DNA of 64,000 nucleotides from NCBI GenBank assembly GCA_040954595.2, contig CM082590.2, positions 4,774,001-4,838,000 on the forward strand. The letters are read 5' to 3'. Positions within the stretch are counted from its first letter, which is position 1; each line of letters opens with the position of its first letter. The translations under genes and the position numbers were made by a program. This document shows, piece by piece, positions 20,351 to 33,500 of the stretch. The notes under the pieces were generated by a model. It saw only the letters and a list, made by a program, of their open reading frames with translations. It was not told the origin of the DNA and ran no database searches. This DNA comes from Balanoglossus misakiensis (lineage: Eukaryota > Hemichordata).

Positions 20351-21589
20351 CTATTCCAGAGAGTCGTAATCTGTGGCTGCTGATTGTTCCTTGCTATGGC
20401 TTGACACACCCAGCCTTTTGAACATTTCATGGATTACACCCTGGGCATCTGGTCTGCTTCTTTCTTTCTGGTTCAATGCTGACAACAAAGAGGAGAAATT
20501 ACTCCGATAGAATTTCTTTCCTTCTGTTGACACTGCACTACGGAGTGTACCATCTGCGCTCCTTTTAGACCACTCGGATATGACGAACAGTGTCATTGAC
20601 ATCGGTTTGTCTTCCCAACCTTCAACTTCCTTGTACCAGATCCCCAACATGTCTGCCAAAGCTTTGTAGTCAAAACCAATGGGTCGTCTGACATCCATTA
20701 ATATGGCGAACTCTTTGAGGGCATCCTTCAGCATCCACTTGACATCACTTTCATATCCATATTTATGGAGGAATGTGATATCATATCCAGCACAGAGCAA
20801 GTCAGTGACAGCTTCTTCTTGACCTGTTTGCTCATCATACACTCCACTTCCATTCTGCTCAGCTTCTGTGATTTTCTGCATTGGGTAGAATCTGACATTC
20901 TCTGGGTTGCTGTGAATTCGCAGCGAGTGGGCGCTGAGAATATGGGTGTCGACCTCGATACCCGGACAGCAGATCTCTATGACGTCATAGATATCATTGG
21001 TCACCATTTCCAGTAACTGGTAACACGCCCCTATGTCTTCTCCCTTTTCTGCTCTGACACAGGTGTGGATTGCCGTCCATCCATCTGTCATGTACACCAA
21101 TCCTTCTACGATGTGGCAGACTTTGATACCATTCTTCCATATTCCACTGGGAGGGTAACCCATTTCCTCAAAGTGACGGTAGAGCCTGGTCTGTAGGCGT
21201 GGGAACAAACCTGGTGTGAAGCTGTCTGTTTCATCATGGCATTCGATTCTTCTACCAAAATAGTGATGCTTAGTTGGACCCGATTCCCATTGATTTGCTG
21301 GCATTTTATCTTCCAAGAGTCCAGGGATGATGTAAGATTTTGGATTGGACTCATCTTCATGGAGAAGCTCAAAATGCTTGAGAAGAGCCATGACTAAGTT
21401 GGCATCACCGTAACCACTGAATACTCGAGCGATTTCCTCCTCGTTGTAGAACTTCTGATTTTTCTGCAGTTTGTCGCTGTATTGAACGAAGATATCAGTT
21501 GCCATCAGTCGACCCAAGATTTCTGAACACAACCATTGACCATCAAGAACAATGATATCATCACCAAGTGGATTCTTGACAAAGATAAT
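20351..21589 (-). CDS. Last exon: COR C-terminus and Death-like domain
   Basis: 1239 bp, phase 0 start, AG acceptor at 21590-21591, stop at 20351-20353. Begins IIFVKNPLGDDIIVLDGQWL, the DAPK1-type COR segment with the conserved WLC. Middle region carries SGIWKNGIKVCH and a cysteine-rich stretch (VIEICCPG). Death-like region near the C-terminus is followed by a short polar tail. Confidence 0.93.
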   Translation of the reverse strand: MIFVKNPLGDDIIVLDGQWLCSEILGRLMATDIFVQYSDKLQKNQKFYNEEEIARVFSGYGDANLVMALLKHFELLHEDESNPKSYIIPGLLEDKMPANQWESGPTKHHYFGRRIECHDETDSFTPGLFPRLQTRLYRHFEEMGYPPSGIWKNGIKVCHIVEGLVYMTDGWTAIHTCVRAEKGEDIGACYQLLEMVTNDIYDVIEICCPGIEVDTHILSAHSLRIHSNPENVRFYPMQKITEAEQNGSGVYDEQTGQEEAVTDLLCAGYDITFLHKYGYESDVKWMLKDALKEFAILMDVRRPIGFDYKALADMLGIWYKEVEGWEDKPMSMTLFVISEWSKRSADGTLRSAVSTEGKKFYRSNFSSLLSALNQKERSRPDAQGVIHEMFKRLGVSSHSKEQSAATDYDSLE

Positions 21590-24500
21590 CTGCAACAAAC
21601 AAGAAGACAATGAAATAAACTTAAGATGTTAACAAACGTTGATTGAAAGAAAATAGTATATTGATCGATGAGATGTAAATGGTGGATGACCGAATAAATC
21701 AATGAATAATGATGGTTGATGTATGTATGTATGTATGTATGTATGTATGTATGTATGTATGTATGTATGTATGTATGTATGTATGTATGTATGTATGTAT
21801 GTATGAATGTAGTATGTATGTATGTATGTATGTATGTATGTATGTATGTATGTATGTATGTATGTATGCATGTATGAATGTAGTATGAATGTAGTATGTA
21901 TGTACGTACGTATGTATGTATGTATGTATGTATGTATGTATGTATGTATGTATGTATGTATGTATGTATGTATGTATGTATGTGATGGTTGGTGGTGGAT
22001 GGATGGTTGGATGGGATGGGTCAAAGGGATGGACGGATTGAGTGATTCATTGATATATGTCTGACTGACTGTCTGGCTGGATGTATAATATGCATTAAAT
22101 ATGTGAGGTGTAATGACAGACACTGATTGGGTGGCCGGATTGGTGGATGAACTATTTGCTGTGTATCTACATTTACCTCGCCAATGCTATCCAGGTAAGA
22201 TGTAGCTATTCTCAGAAAGGGCTCTTTAACCAATGGATCAATTTCCTTTACTTTTTCCACATACGTCTTCCAGTACTGGACAGGAAATTTAAGAAGCTCG
22301 TTACGCCATATTCGCTTCTTGTCCACAATTTCTGCACATAACCTTGGTATTTTTTCTTTCTTCTGTAATGCAATGAAGGAATGGAAAATTTTGAAGAATA
22401 GCCATATTTTCAAATCATACATTCAATGAACTCAGCCATGGAAAATGGGACCAAAGACCATTCCTAACATGTCACATGCAATATAAAAGATATATTGCCG
22501 TCAACATGCCATTACATAATGCTTTTTCATCACTTCTGAACATCTGGAAACTTTCAGTAATCATACCTGTGTTGGTAAGTGTGTATACAACCATCACCAA
22601 CACCAAGAATATGCCCTTAGTATTTGGTGCATTTATATATTATGTTACTACATAACTTGGTTCACTGAGTGAACATGTGGTAAGCAGAAAGGGGATGAAA
22701 GTAGGGAGAAATATTTACAGGAAAAACTGCATACAGATGAAGATTTGATCGGAGTGAGTAATCTAACCTGGCCAATTGTTGTGAGAAATGTTGGATCGAT
22801 CACTCCCATTGAAATTATCATTCTGCTGTAGTGTTTTTATCATTTTTGATTTGACAGATATTAAAATCAATATGATATAAAAATAGTTATGCATTTATGT
22901 TAAACTCACCTTGAACCCACGTAAGATCACACGTAGTCTGCCCATTGCTTCACTTTGAGATTCATGACAATTTACCAAAACTGTCTCATCCACAATATTC
23001 AAATAATCGCCAAATTTCTTCTTCAACTCTTTGCGTACCTTTTCTACAACCCATTTGGCTATAATAGAAAACATAAAATAAACAAATGGGTTATGGTAAT
23101 TACGGATGTACGTGCAAAACGTAAACTGGTAGACTGCGTGAACTTATGGGCATGTCACCATTCCTATGAAATAGAAAAAAATGGGTATTGGGATTTAACT
23201 AGTATTCAAAGTAGGCACCTTCTGACTAAAAGATTGTAAGTAATTATGTCAGATCTTTTGTAAAAAAAAACATTATCGTGCATCTCCTTACAATGTACTG
23301 CTACTTATTGAATAAATACCATCAACATTTGAATGCAGAGACAGATTTGACCAAATTAATATTGGTTTTACATGTACATGCTAGATGGTGTGTGTGCATG
23401 TACCAGTGTGTTTAACAGTATATGCATGTTGTAACTGCAATCAAACTAATTTACTTACCACTCTCTTGTTGAGATTCATCCAACATATCAGCTCTACTTG
23501 CGATCAATATCACAGTTGGTTTGGTGTCTTCACTCCGAGACGAAGCATCATCACTCTTTGGGATGCTGCTTATCATGCCTTTGAAGAACTGGGCCCATAA
23601 GTTGGTCTGTAAATTATCACAATTAATTAATTTCCCAATTACAATCAATCAATCAATCAATCAATCAATCGATCAATGCAATTAATTAATCAATTAATGT
23701 TTTGTGTAATGCAAACATTATTTATAGCTAATGGGCTAGTTTAAATGTAACACAAGTATTTATTTATTAGCCATTCTCAAATGACTAGTTCCATATTTGG
23801 ACATGCATGTAGTCGGTTAAATTTGACATACTTTACAGTTTCTATTTCGTTCTGGTGTGTTTGTGTGTGAAGGGTCATGTCTCACCTCTTTCAGTGCTTG
23901 TTCCAACATCTCTATAGGCTTCTTCAAATGTTTTGGGTCATCTTTCCCCATTTCTGTTATTTTAAACAGAAGCATAAACACAGCATCTTCTGCTCTCAGG
24001 AAAATGTTGTGTGTCACGTAGTACTCACACTGTCCAGCAAAATCCATGACAATGTATTCTCCAACGTTTGGTATGTCGACAGTTTTTACATCAATACCTG
24101 GTGTTGGTGTGTACTCAGTCTTGTCCGGTGGAGGCGGCTTTTCTTCAGCTCGTCGAGTGAAATACGCTTGCCAGAAGCCCTGTATGAAAGTGGTACACAC
24201 AAAACTGCAGTAAGCGTTTGTGTTGACAGTGACTCTGATGGGCGAGTAACACCATCTGTATCATTTAAAGGGACAAAGTCTCTCTCTCGCTGCCCCTTTT
24301 CTGTGAATTATGTTGGATACAAGACACCGTTTATGTTATTCTCCATGTGGATATATCGTGAATCAATGTTTGACAACAAAAATTTCATCCCGTTTGTTGG
24401 ATATATGAGCACAAACTTTGCCAAAATGAATAAATGGTAAAGACCATTTATTCATTTTGGCGAGATTTTAACTCTCATATTCTACAAACATGATGGAAGG

Positions 24501-27500
24501 TGTGTGTGGTCAAACGTTGATATAAAATATATCCACTTGTAGAATTTTAGAATATTACAATATTCAGAAAAAAGTTCATAAGTGAATAATTTCATAGCAT
24601 CATTGCAATAGATAAATAATAAATAAATAACAAACTTGAAACATTGATGAATCAGTCGAAGTGGAAAACAGTGACAATAAAATGTTTGACAAAGATATAA
24701 GTTCAAATATGAAAATCATTGTTACCCGTTGCAAAGATTTCACAAGGGTTGTCTTTCCAACACCACCAAATCCACAGACATGAACTCTGCTACTATTTCG
24801 GGTGATGCCTGGTTCTCTCATCAAAACACTGAATTCAATTTTCCTCTGTTCGGCCTGATGTTAACAAAAAGAACAACATTAACAACAGTCAACAGCATTC
24901 TCAGAAGACTGGCCGAATATTGTCAAAATGGAATGTGATATCAAATGAACACTACACTGCATTAATGACAAAATTTGGCTATGACAGCCTCGTATTTAGT
25001 GTACTTAAAGGGACAAAATCTCCCTCACTGCCCCTTTTCCATTAATTATGTTTAATACAAGACACTGTTTAGGTTAATGTACATGTGTATATGTAGTGAA
25101 TCAATATTCGACCACACACACCTTTCATCCTGCTTGTAGACACGAGAGTGAAAAACTCGCCAAAATGAATAATTGGTGTTTACCGTTGATTCATTTTGGG
25201 GAGATTTTTACTCTCATATCCTACAAAGGGGATGGAAGTTGAGTGTGGTCGAACGTTGATTTAAAATATATCCACTTGTAGAATAACATAAACGGTGTTT
25301 TGTATCCAACAAAATTAATGGAAAATGGCAGTGAGAGAGAGACTTTGTCCCTTTAATTCAAAGAACCAAGTAGAGTGATAAGTCTGGTGTGTAATGCATA
25401 TGTCAAAATGCAGCGATTATGAATTGTGGATGAAACACTCAATAAGAACGATGATACATGTATGTATCATTTATTGGTAACAGAAAGTTGAAAGTAACAA
25501 TAGTATTGTCAGTATTGTCAACAAGTGAACAAGTTCCTATTAAAATCACCAAAGTAAGGAGTACAATATTTTAGACCAACCAATTAATGTAAATTAAACG
25601 AACATATAGCCACAGCAATGGTTTCACTTTGAAATTTAAATTAGAGTGTACAAAGAGGTAAAAACTAATCTCCACTCTCCAAATTGTTTCTTTCAGTTTT
25701 TGTTCTGGATATGAATTACCTGATCTCATTGATGGTTGTATTACAAGTAATAGTGTTCCTTTTGAATATGACAGTTACTTGTATTTATAGGAAATATTAC
25801 CTTCAGCAGGGATTTGACTCTTCTGTCGTCTGCATAATCCATAGGTGTCTTTCCTACCTGTAATGTGGAGTAAAGATTTTAAGCCCATTGATATGATTTG
25901 GTTAAAACTGCTTCATGACGTTTTATGTACAACGGAATCTTCACAAATCTACTATTTGCAAAATATGCTTTGAGTATCGGAATGTGACAGTCGGGACAAT
26001 TTTCATGGTTTTCTAGTGTTACACTTTAACGAGTCTCGTGGCGTTGAGATTGTGCGCGAGGGTGTCTACTTTGATTAACACATTTCTCAGAATGCCTCAC
26101 TAATCTCTGCAAATAAAAATGGCTGCTATGGATAATAGTTAAGCGAGTTTCACTGACAGTACAGTTTCTACTAGTATAATGGTGACAGTACATATTTTGT
26201 GCGAGAGAGGGTGGTGTCAGAAGGACTGACATGAGACGACATTATGAAAGTGATAGTTCGACTCGGCGAGCAAACGTGATAGTACACGCATCATATCATC
26301 AGTAGGAATGCCGCATTCGAGCCGTTTGGATCCCTGATCCAAGTCGCACCCACAATGCACTGCTGTTGAAGTGGGGCGGCATAACAAAAAATTTCATATC
26401 GATTGTGCATTTTGTGATAAAAGCTCAGATGGGTGTTAATGTGTAATTAACTCCATCGGCCATGTAACGCCGGGGACACATAGACTTGTATGCAGGGCTA
26501 GGAACACACATTCATGTACGCACAGACACATACAACACAACCCAACTCAGAACTCAGCACTCGGCATGAATTGAACGAAGAAATAGCTCCAGCAAAGCCA
26601 AAGGGATGACCGTATGTACATGTATACTCATACACATTTGAATGTCAAGTTTGCATTGTTTTTACGGCCGCCAAGCAGAAAATTCGTTTCGGGATTTTGA
26701 CAAATAACATCGGAGAGGGCAAGTGACAGGCAAACATCAGAAAACAGATTATGTCTCATGACACACAGGGACAGTGTGATTTTCAACATTACCTACACAG
26801 TCATAAATTTCGACAACGTGTGGTGGGAAAGTATTTATAATAAAATTAGACATGACCACAGCAACACGTGGCAAAGGCAAGCCAAGTTCTGACATGAATA
26901 TTGCGATCGTACTGGTGAATTTTACGGCTTCCCAGCAGCCAGCAATCTAGACTTATCAACTGAAGACCCATCTCCGAAAAAGTTATTATTTTCAGAAATT
27001 TGCACTTAGTTTAATTCCACTTTCCTCATGCAACGGAAGATGTGGAATGTTTTAAAAAATCTATGCTTTTCACTAGCTTCCGCCCATTTGCATAATACGC
27101 CCTTTACGGTAACAACAAACTGTACCCGGAAACGCATACACTAAATGATTTCATGTCTTCTTAGAAACACAGAGAAAAAACTGCCAGATTTGATCACCCT
27201 GAAATTTTACCCATCCTAAATGCAAAATACATAATTAATTCATCAAGCCATCGACCGACCTCATTATGGCAAGTTTCTACGGCAGTTTTAGCCTAAGTCG
27301 CGAAACTTGGATTGAGCATTGTTTGAATCGTGAACTGGTAGCATAGGTCACACTATATAGAGATTACTCGATACTAGTATACTCATGTCATCAATGGTGC
27401 AATTCAATTGCTGTCATGCCCGTCTACGCTATGGTGGGCTGTTTCATTCATTCTAAAAATGAATCTTAAAATCTAACTTCAGGGATTTGTGGGTACATTT

Positions 27501-30500
27501 TCATCAACAAACATTTAGCGGCAAGACGAGTGCTTCCGTTTACATGTAAAGTTTTATAACCAGTATATTTTAATACAAGATGGCAGGCTAAATATTTATT
27601 GATCAGTACTGAAATAGAGGATTTCTTCCATGCTTATATCAGTGAGAGGGGTTCTGATGTATTTGACCTAGACTATGATACATATTAATATTTACAATAA
27701 TATAAATCTGCTGAACTTGATCTCACATTCAACAAAACAAACAAATTAATTTCACTTTTTAAATCATGACAAACTGTGCTTTTAAACAAACAATACATTG
27801 AAATATATTTTTTTACAGAATCCATAATTAACAAGACAGGCTGTCATTGGTAAAAATAGGTTGTAAAGTTTGAGTCGTTGGAAACATGGCAGAGGGATAG
27901 TCGTCAACTATTTTTATATTGAACTAATTTCAAAAATGTGTGATAATGATAATAAGCCGTGTCAACTGATGTGTGAGTGTAGAATAGAATTAGCGTGATT
28001 ACAGTAACTTACTTTATCCTTCACATCGATGCTGGCATTGGATTGCAGTAGAAGTTTCACCACGCCACCACGGCCATATCGTGCTGCATGGTGTAACGGT
28101 GCCCAACCATACTGTGGGAATACAACAAAAAGGTGTCACTGAAAATCCCTGACTATAAGTGTATAATGGAACACGCAATGTTTCATTAAGCATGCACTGT
28201 TACACACATTCTGAAACATTCATTTTAGAGATGGCATAACATGTTTTGCCGACGACTTTTTTTTTTTTTGGGGGGGGGGGGTAAATTGATAGTAGGATAC
28301 ATCCCAGTCCCCCACGTAATGGACATAAATGCATGATGTGGTGATAGGGCTCTGACCTTTGAGGGTACATTAACATCACAGGTATTCGTTTACTTGAGAT
28401 TTGTGATACGCGCGTCTGTTGTTTTCAGTTGAAGATACCCTCTGTACAATACCTCAAACTGACAATGATCTAAATATTATAAAAGACTAGACAGCAGTTT
28501 CATTACCCTTTGAAAGAGCATTGAGATGAGCCAATCAAAGAACACCAATTATGAATCACAGGTAAGAAATATGCGGAACCACTGTTGACATTCAAATGAT
28601 TATGGTGGACTTCAGCCTGACAGCTTTTTTTAGTCTTGCCAGCCAGACCTCTCTCTCTGTCATTCAATGGCATAGCCACACGAAGTGCGCCACGAGCGGT
28701 GAAGACACACGAATCGAACATCGGAGACAACGTCGCCGCTTGTGGCGCCCTTCGTGTGCCTGGCCGCGACGTCGACGGATAGCGAGGTCTGTCAGGCAAG
28801 TAGTCTCGGTTATCCAGAGCCCTTTGCTTCTTCCGTTGGGCACTGCAAATAGAGGGTCTGGGGAAATACCATAGACAAATCTGCGCCGGGCAAAGATGGC
28901 CGACTTGAGACAAAAAGCGATGCAGAAGCGGTCCAGAAATATCATGCAAGGGGTGGAGGGAACAGCGTTCAGCCGTCTCGATGGACTCTTGCACGCTCAA
29001 ATGACGGATGCAACGCACTGAGTGTGTAATGTGTTGAAAACTGCATCTGCTGGCTCTGAACCTTTAGCGCAACCAAAGTAATCTAAGTAATTAATGCATC
29101 GGTACACACAAACATACGACACAACCCAACACAGAACTCAACACTCGGCATGAACTGAAAGCAGCAAATGCTCCAGCGAAGCCAGAGTTATGACCGTATG
29201 TACATGTAGACTCATACACATCTGAATGTAAAGTTTGTATTGGCTTTATGGCTGCCAAATGGAAAGTTTTTTTAAGGGTTTTGACAAATATCTTTGGAGT
29301 AGGCAAGTGACAGGCGCGCATCAGGAAACTAATTATATCTCATGAAACGCGGTGACAGTGGGATTTTCACCATTACCTACACAGTCATCAACTTCGACAA
29401 CATGTGGTGGGAAGGTATTTAAAATAAAATTAGACATAACCACAGCAACACGTGACAAAAGGCAAGCCAAATTCTGACAGGATCATTGCGATCGTACTGT
29501 TGAACTTGTAGGGCTTCATCCTCCCGCCGGTGGAACAGCTGCATTTCCACAGCTACTGAAGATACAACTCCGAAAAAGTTGGGTTTTCAGAAATTTAATT
29601 CCACTTTCCTCGTGCAACAGAAGATTAAGAACGTGTTTTGCTTTCCAAAAATCTACGCTGGACGCCCATTTGTATAATACGCCCTTTACGGTAACAATTA
29701 ACTTTACCCGGAAACGCCTACACTAGATGATTTCATTTCTTCGTACAAACACAGAGAAATAAACTGTCAGGTTTAATCCCCCTGAAATTTTTCCTTGCCT
29801 CAATGCAAAGTACAGAATAATTTTTCAAGACATCGACCGACCGTGTTATGGCAAGTGTTCACGGCTGTTTAGCCAACATCGCGAAACTTATTATAGGCTT
29901 ATATTGAGCATTCCATTTGTGAACAGATAAACTGTTAGGCGTGGGTCACACTATAAATGGCTCACTCGATATACTCAAAAGTGAATTCGTTCGTCTAAAA
30001 ATATATGTAACCCGGTTTACAAAATAAACCATGTGATAGTCATGTGATATACTGTCCCAAGGGAGGATCATTTCCCTCCAAATAGGGTCACGTGATAAAA
30101 GTTTCAGTCACGTAATGACTTTTCCTATATTAAACAATGTGAGACCGACAAGTTTTAGCCCGTTGATGGTTAACACTTCTGTGGACAAAGTGTTTGAAAT
30201 TTGCAGCGTTTCTTGTTAGGGAATGGCCCAGAGACGGTGTGGTTGGTCTTTCGAACAGTTTTATTTGAAACCTACAGGTACGTTAACTCATTCTTTGTGA
30301 TGCAGAATCGAGCATCTCTCTCTCGCTGCCCTTTTCTTATTAATTTTGTTTGATACAAGACACAGTTTACGTTAATGTACATGTGGATATACAGTGAATC
30401 AAAGTTCAACCACACACAACTTCCATCCGGTTTGTAGCATATGCGATTAAAAATCCAGCCCAAATGAAAAAATGGTAAACACTGATTATTCATTTTGGCG

Positions 30501-33500
30501 AGTTTTTCACTTTCGTGTCTACAAGTGGGATGGAAGTTGTGTGTGGTCGTATGTTGAATCACTATATATCCACATGTAGAATAACATAAACAGTGTCTTG
30601 TATCAAACAAAATTATTGGAAAAAGGGCAGCGAGAGAGACTTTGTCCCTTTAAATGTTAAATGACTTGTAAGGTCAAAGCATTGTTATTGCTGTGAAGTG
30701 CCTTTTGTCCTTTGCCGTGTTCGGAGCATATTTGAGAAAACAACCTCGTGGTTTCAGTACCGTAGTTAGTATTGCGGCCGGACTAGGTTATTACCAGAAT
30801 TTTAGAAAGAAAGTTTGAAGTTGTAGTTTGTTTACAGTGTTTATATTTGACCTTCAGTAAAAGATCGGTGGCTTATGTAACGCCATTTTAGTTTGACCTT
30901 TGAACCACAGGCGCTTGTGTAGATGCTATTTCAGTTTTTTATTAATTGTAAAGTGACTAAAAACGATAAATCAGTAGCTTAGACGATCTCCCGAATTTGC
31001 GTCAAACGAGCGCTCTCGCTATGTTCGGGCCTAGCCTGCCTATACCCCACTGACACATAAAGAGATTAAAGGTAGGAAAGCTCTCGCTGGTAAACATTTC
31101 TGAAATCGACGAAATAAAGTGGTTGCTGGCAATTCCAGAGTCTCAAACTTCACACCAAGCATTCACAGTGCTCACAAAATCGATCGACGCCTTCCTTTTA
31201 CCTAACTCACCCAATCGATCCCTAAAAATGCGGAAAAAATCGCTATCTCTCTGTCCAGACAAACTCTGCTTGCCCAACCATTTTCAGGTATATACGGGTG
31301 TCTCAAAACACATTGTGCGACAAGAAAGTGCTAGTCGCACTTTGAGGGAAATGCTATCTGCGACCACTAGCACTTTGATTCTGCGACCACTAGCACTTTG
31401 ATTCTGCGACCACTGGTACTTGCATTGTGCGCTGTGATCATTTGCGACCAACAAGCTTGAATAAAAACCAGTTTCAAAAAGCACAGTCGTATCGATCGAG
31501 GGGTTTTGAAAGTATCGCGACATTCAACTTTCTTTCAAGATGATAACTTGATATGTTGTACTCGTGTCATGTACAAAATACACGATCCACGTAATTTCCG
31601 TTTGGTTAAATACTGACCTTTCATTTCTACTAGATCATATCCAAGTCTGATTTTACACCGACTTTAATAAGAACTCTGGTTTGTCGATTTTTGTAGCTGA
31701 GTAAAACTAGCTATTAAACGAGCGCGAAATGCGCATTTGCGATGCGATGACAACACAATCGCCATTTTTGAATGACATGACCTTTGACATCGTAGAATAT
31801 GGTCAAGGTCGCGCTGCACTCATCAGATGAATCGCTCGATGAATCTGACTACTTGCTTCCGTGATCGGTATACTTGCCTTTAGCGGTTTTATGTCTAAAT
31901 AAAGGTAATATTTTTATGTTGAAAAACGACTGTGTGTATTTCTGTAGCATGAGTGCAGTTAAGTGTTGTGCGCGCCCACATGAACCCGTGACCTTTGCGT
32001 GTTAAAAATAGGACTTCAAGATGCCGATACGATCGAGTACAGTACTTACGTTAATAAACTTTTTCCTTTATTCTGTCTATATAAATAATGTTTTATCAAC
32101 GTTTTCTCATTGCATTGATGTTTTAGTCTGAGAGCAATACGCAGCTATGTACAGTTGTGGTTGCATGTTTGTACAAACAGTACGGAAAGGCGACGCAACG
32201 GCCGGGGCATTTGCTTTGTTAACTCGATCAATGACTGCCGCACTTATCAACGTGACGAACTTGGGATCGGCCGGGAAAGCATCGGGCATTGACGTTGCCT
32301 TGTCGAATCGTTCACACCTCGTTACTGTCAATGGGGTATTAATTGCGCACATAAGTTACACAACCAATAAAAAATCTTGTAGCAGAATGCAAGTGCTAGT
32401 GGTCGCAGAATCAAAGTGCTAGTGGTCGCAGAATGCAAGTGCTAGTGGTCGCAGAATCAAAGTGCTAGTGGTCGCAGAATCAAAGTGCTAGTGGTCGCAG
32501 ATAGCATTTCCCTCAAAGTGCGACTAGCACTTTCTTGTCGCACAATGTGTTTTGAGACACCCATACATAACTCCCATTTTGAAAGGTCATTCACCTAGAA
32601 ACTTGCGCAGGCGCATACCTTCTGTCATAACCATGGCGTCATTTTAGAAACTTTAACAGACTGTTAAAACGCCTGTGAAATCAAGGCGCGTTTTGGAAAA
32701 TGTATTAAAAATAGATTTCTCTAAGGTCCCTAGAAATGCATGTTACGTGACCACTGTATAAAAAAGGTGGTTGGGCACAGTGACTGCGTGTACTTGTTCC
32801 ATATGTAGTATGCGCATGTACACGTTTCTAAGTGAATGACCCATCATCTTTGTTTACAAAATGAGATGTCTTTCGAACAGTTTTATTTGAAATCTACAGA
32901 ACTGTGCTGAGTGTTGAATTCGGAACTGTGGATTGTATACTATTGCAAGCCCGAGTGGGAAGCCCTAGATGCGTGCGTGTGTATAGGAAAATACCCGTTG
33001 CGTGTGTGGAGGGATACTCGTCTACTCGTCTGCAACGTAGATCGTGACAACACAGGCCAGGACTCGCCGGTTGCCAGGGACCGATTTACGATGTTGACAC
33101 AGCCAGATCCGTTCATGGTTTAGCTGAACAGCTAAGTTGAATAGACTATAGGGTTTCTGTTTTGATGAACACTGGACTTATTTCAGTGATAACACAGTGG
33201 ACTAGTGGATTTCTATGCAAGTCATTTATTCAGTGTTTCGATCATTGTAAAGCAACCCATATTTCTGTTAGATAGTTATCTAGTATCATAGCAATAAAAT
33301 AGCAATACTGTTGACTGCTAAAAAATTGTGCGATATCTGTTCTTGTTGTTGACCTTGAATGTTGACTTGTGTTGTGAATAACCAAATCAAACTCTGGGTT
33401 ACATATATAAGAATTCCACATAGTCACGGACCAAAAACTAACCTCAAACTCTTTCATACTCTGCATAATATTAGTATATATGTGTGTCGGTTTATTGCAG

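Noticed and set aside
21629-22123. 164-codon minus-strand ORF rich in Tyr-Ile-His-Thr, and its plus-strand counterpart
   Set aside because: Direct translation of the ATGT microsatellite.
28503-29018. 171-codon minus-strand ORF over a GC-rich island
   Set aside because: Low stop-codon frequency follows from base composition; the sequence has no motif and no supporting splice sites.
32393-32510. CRISPR-like array of 23-bp repeats
   Set aside because: The repeats are contiguous with no unique spacers, lie inside inverted ends of a transposon, and this is an animal genome.
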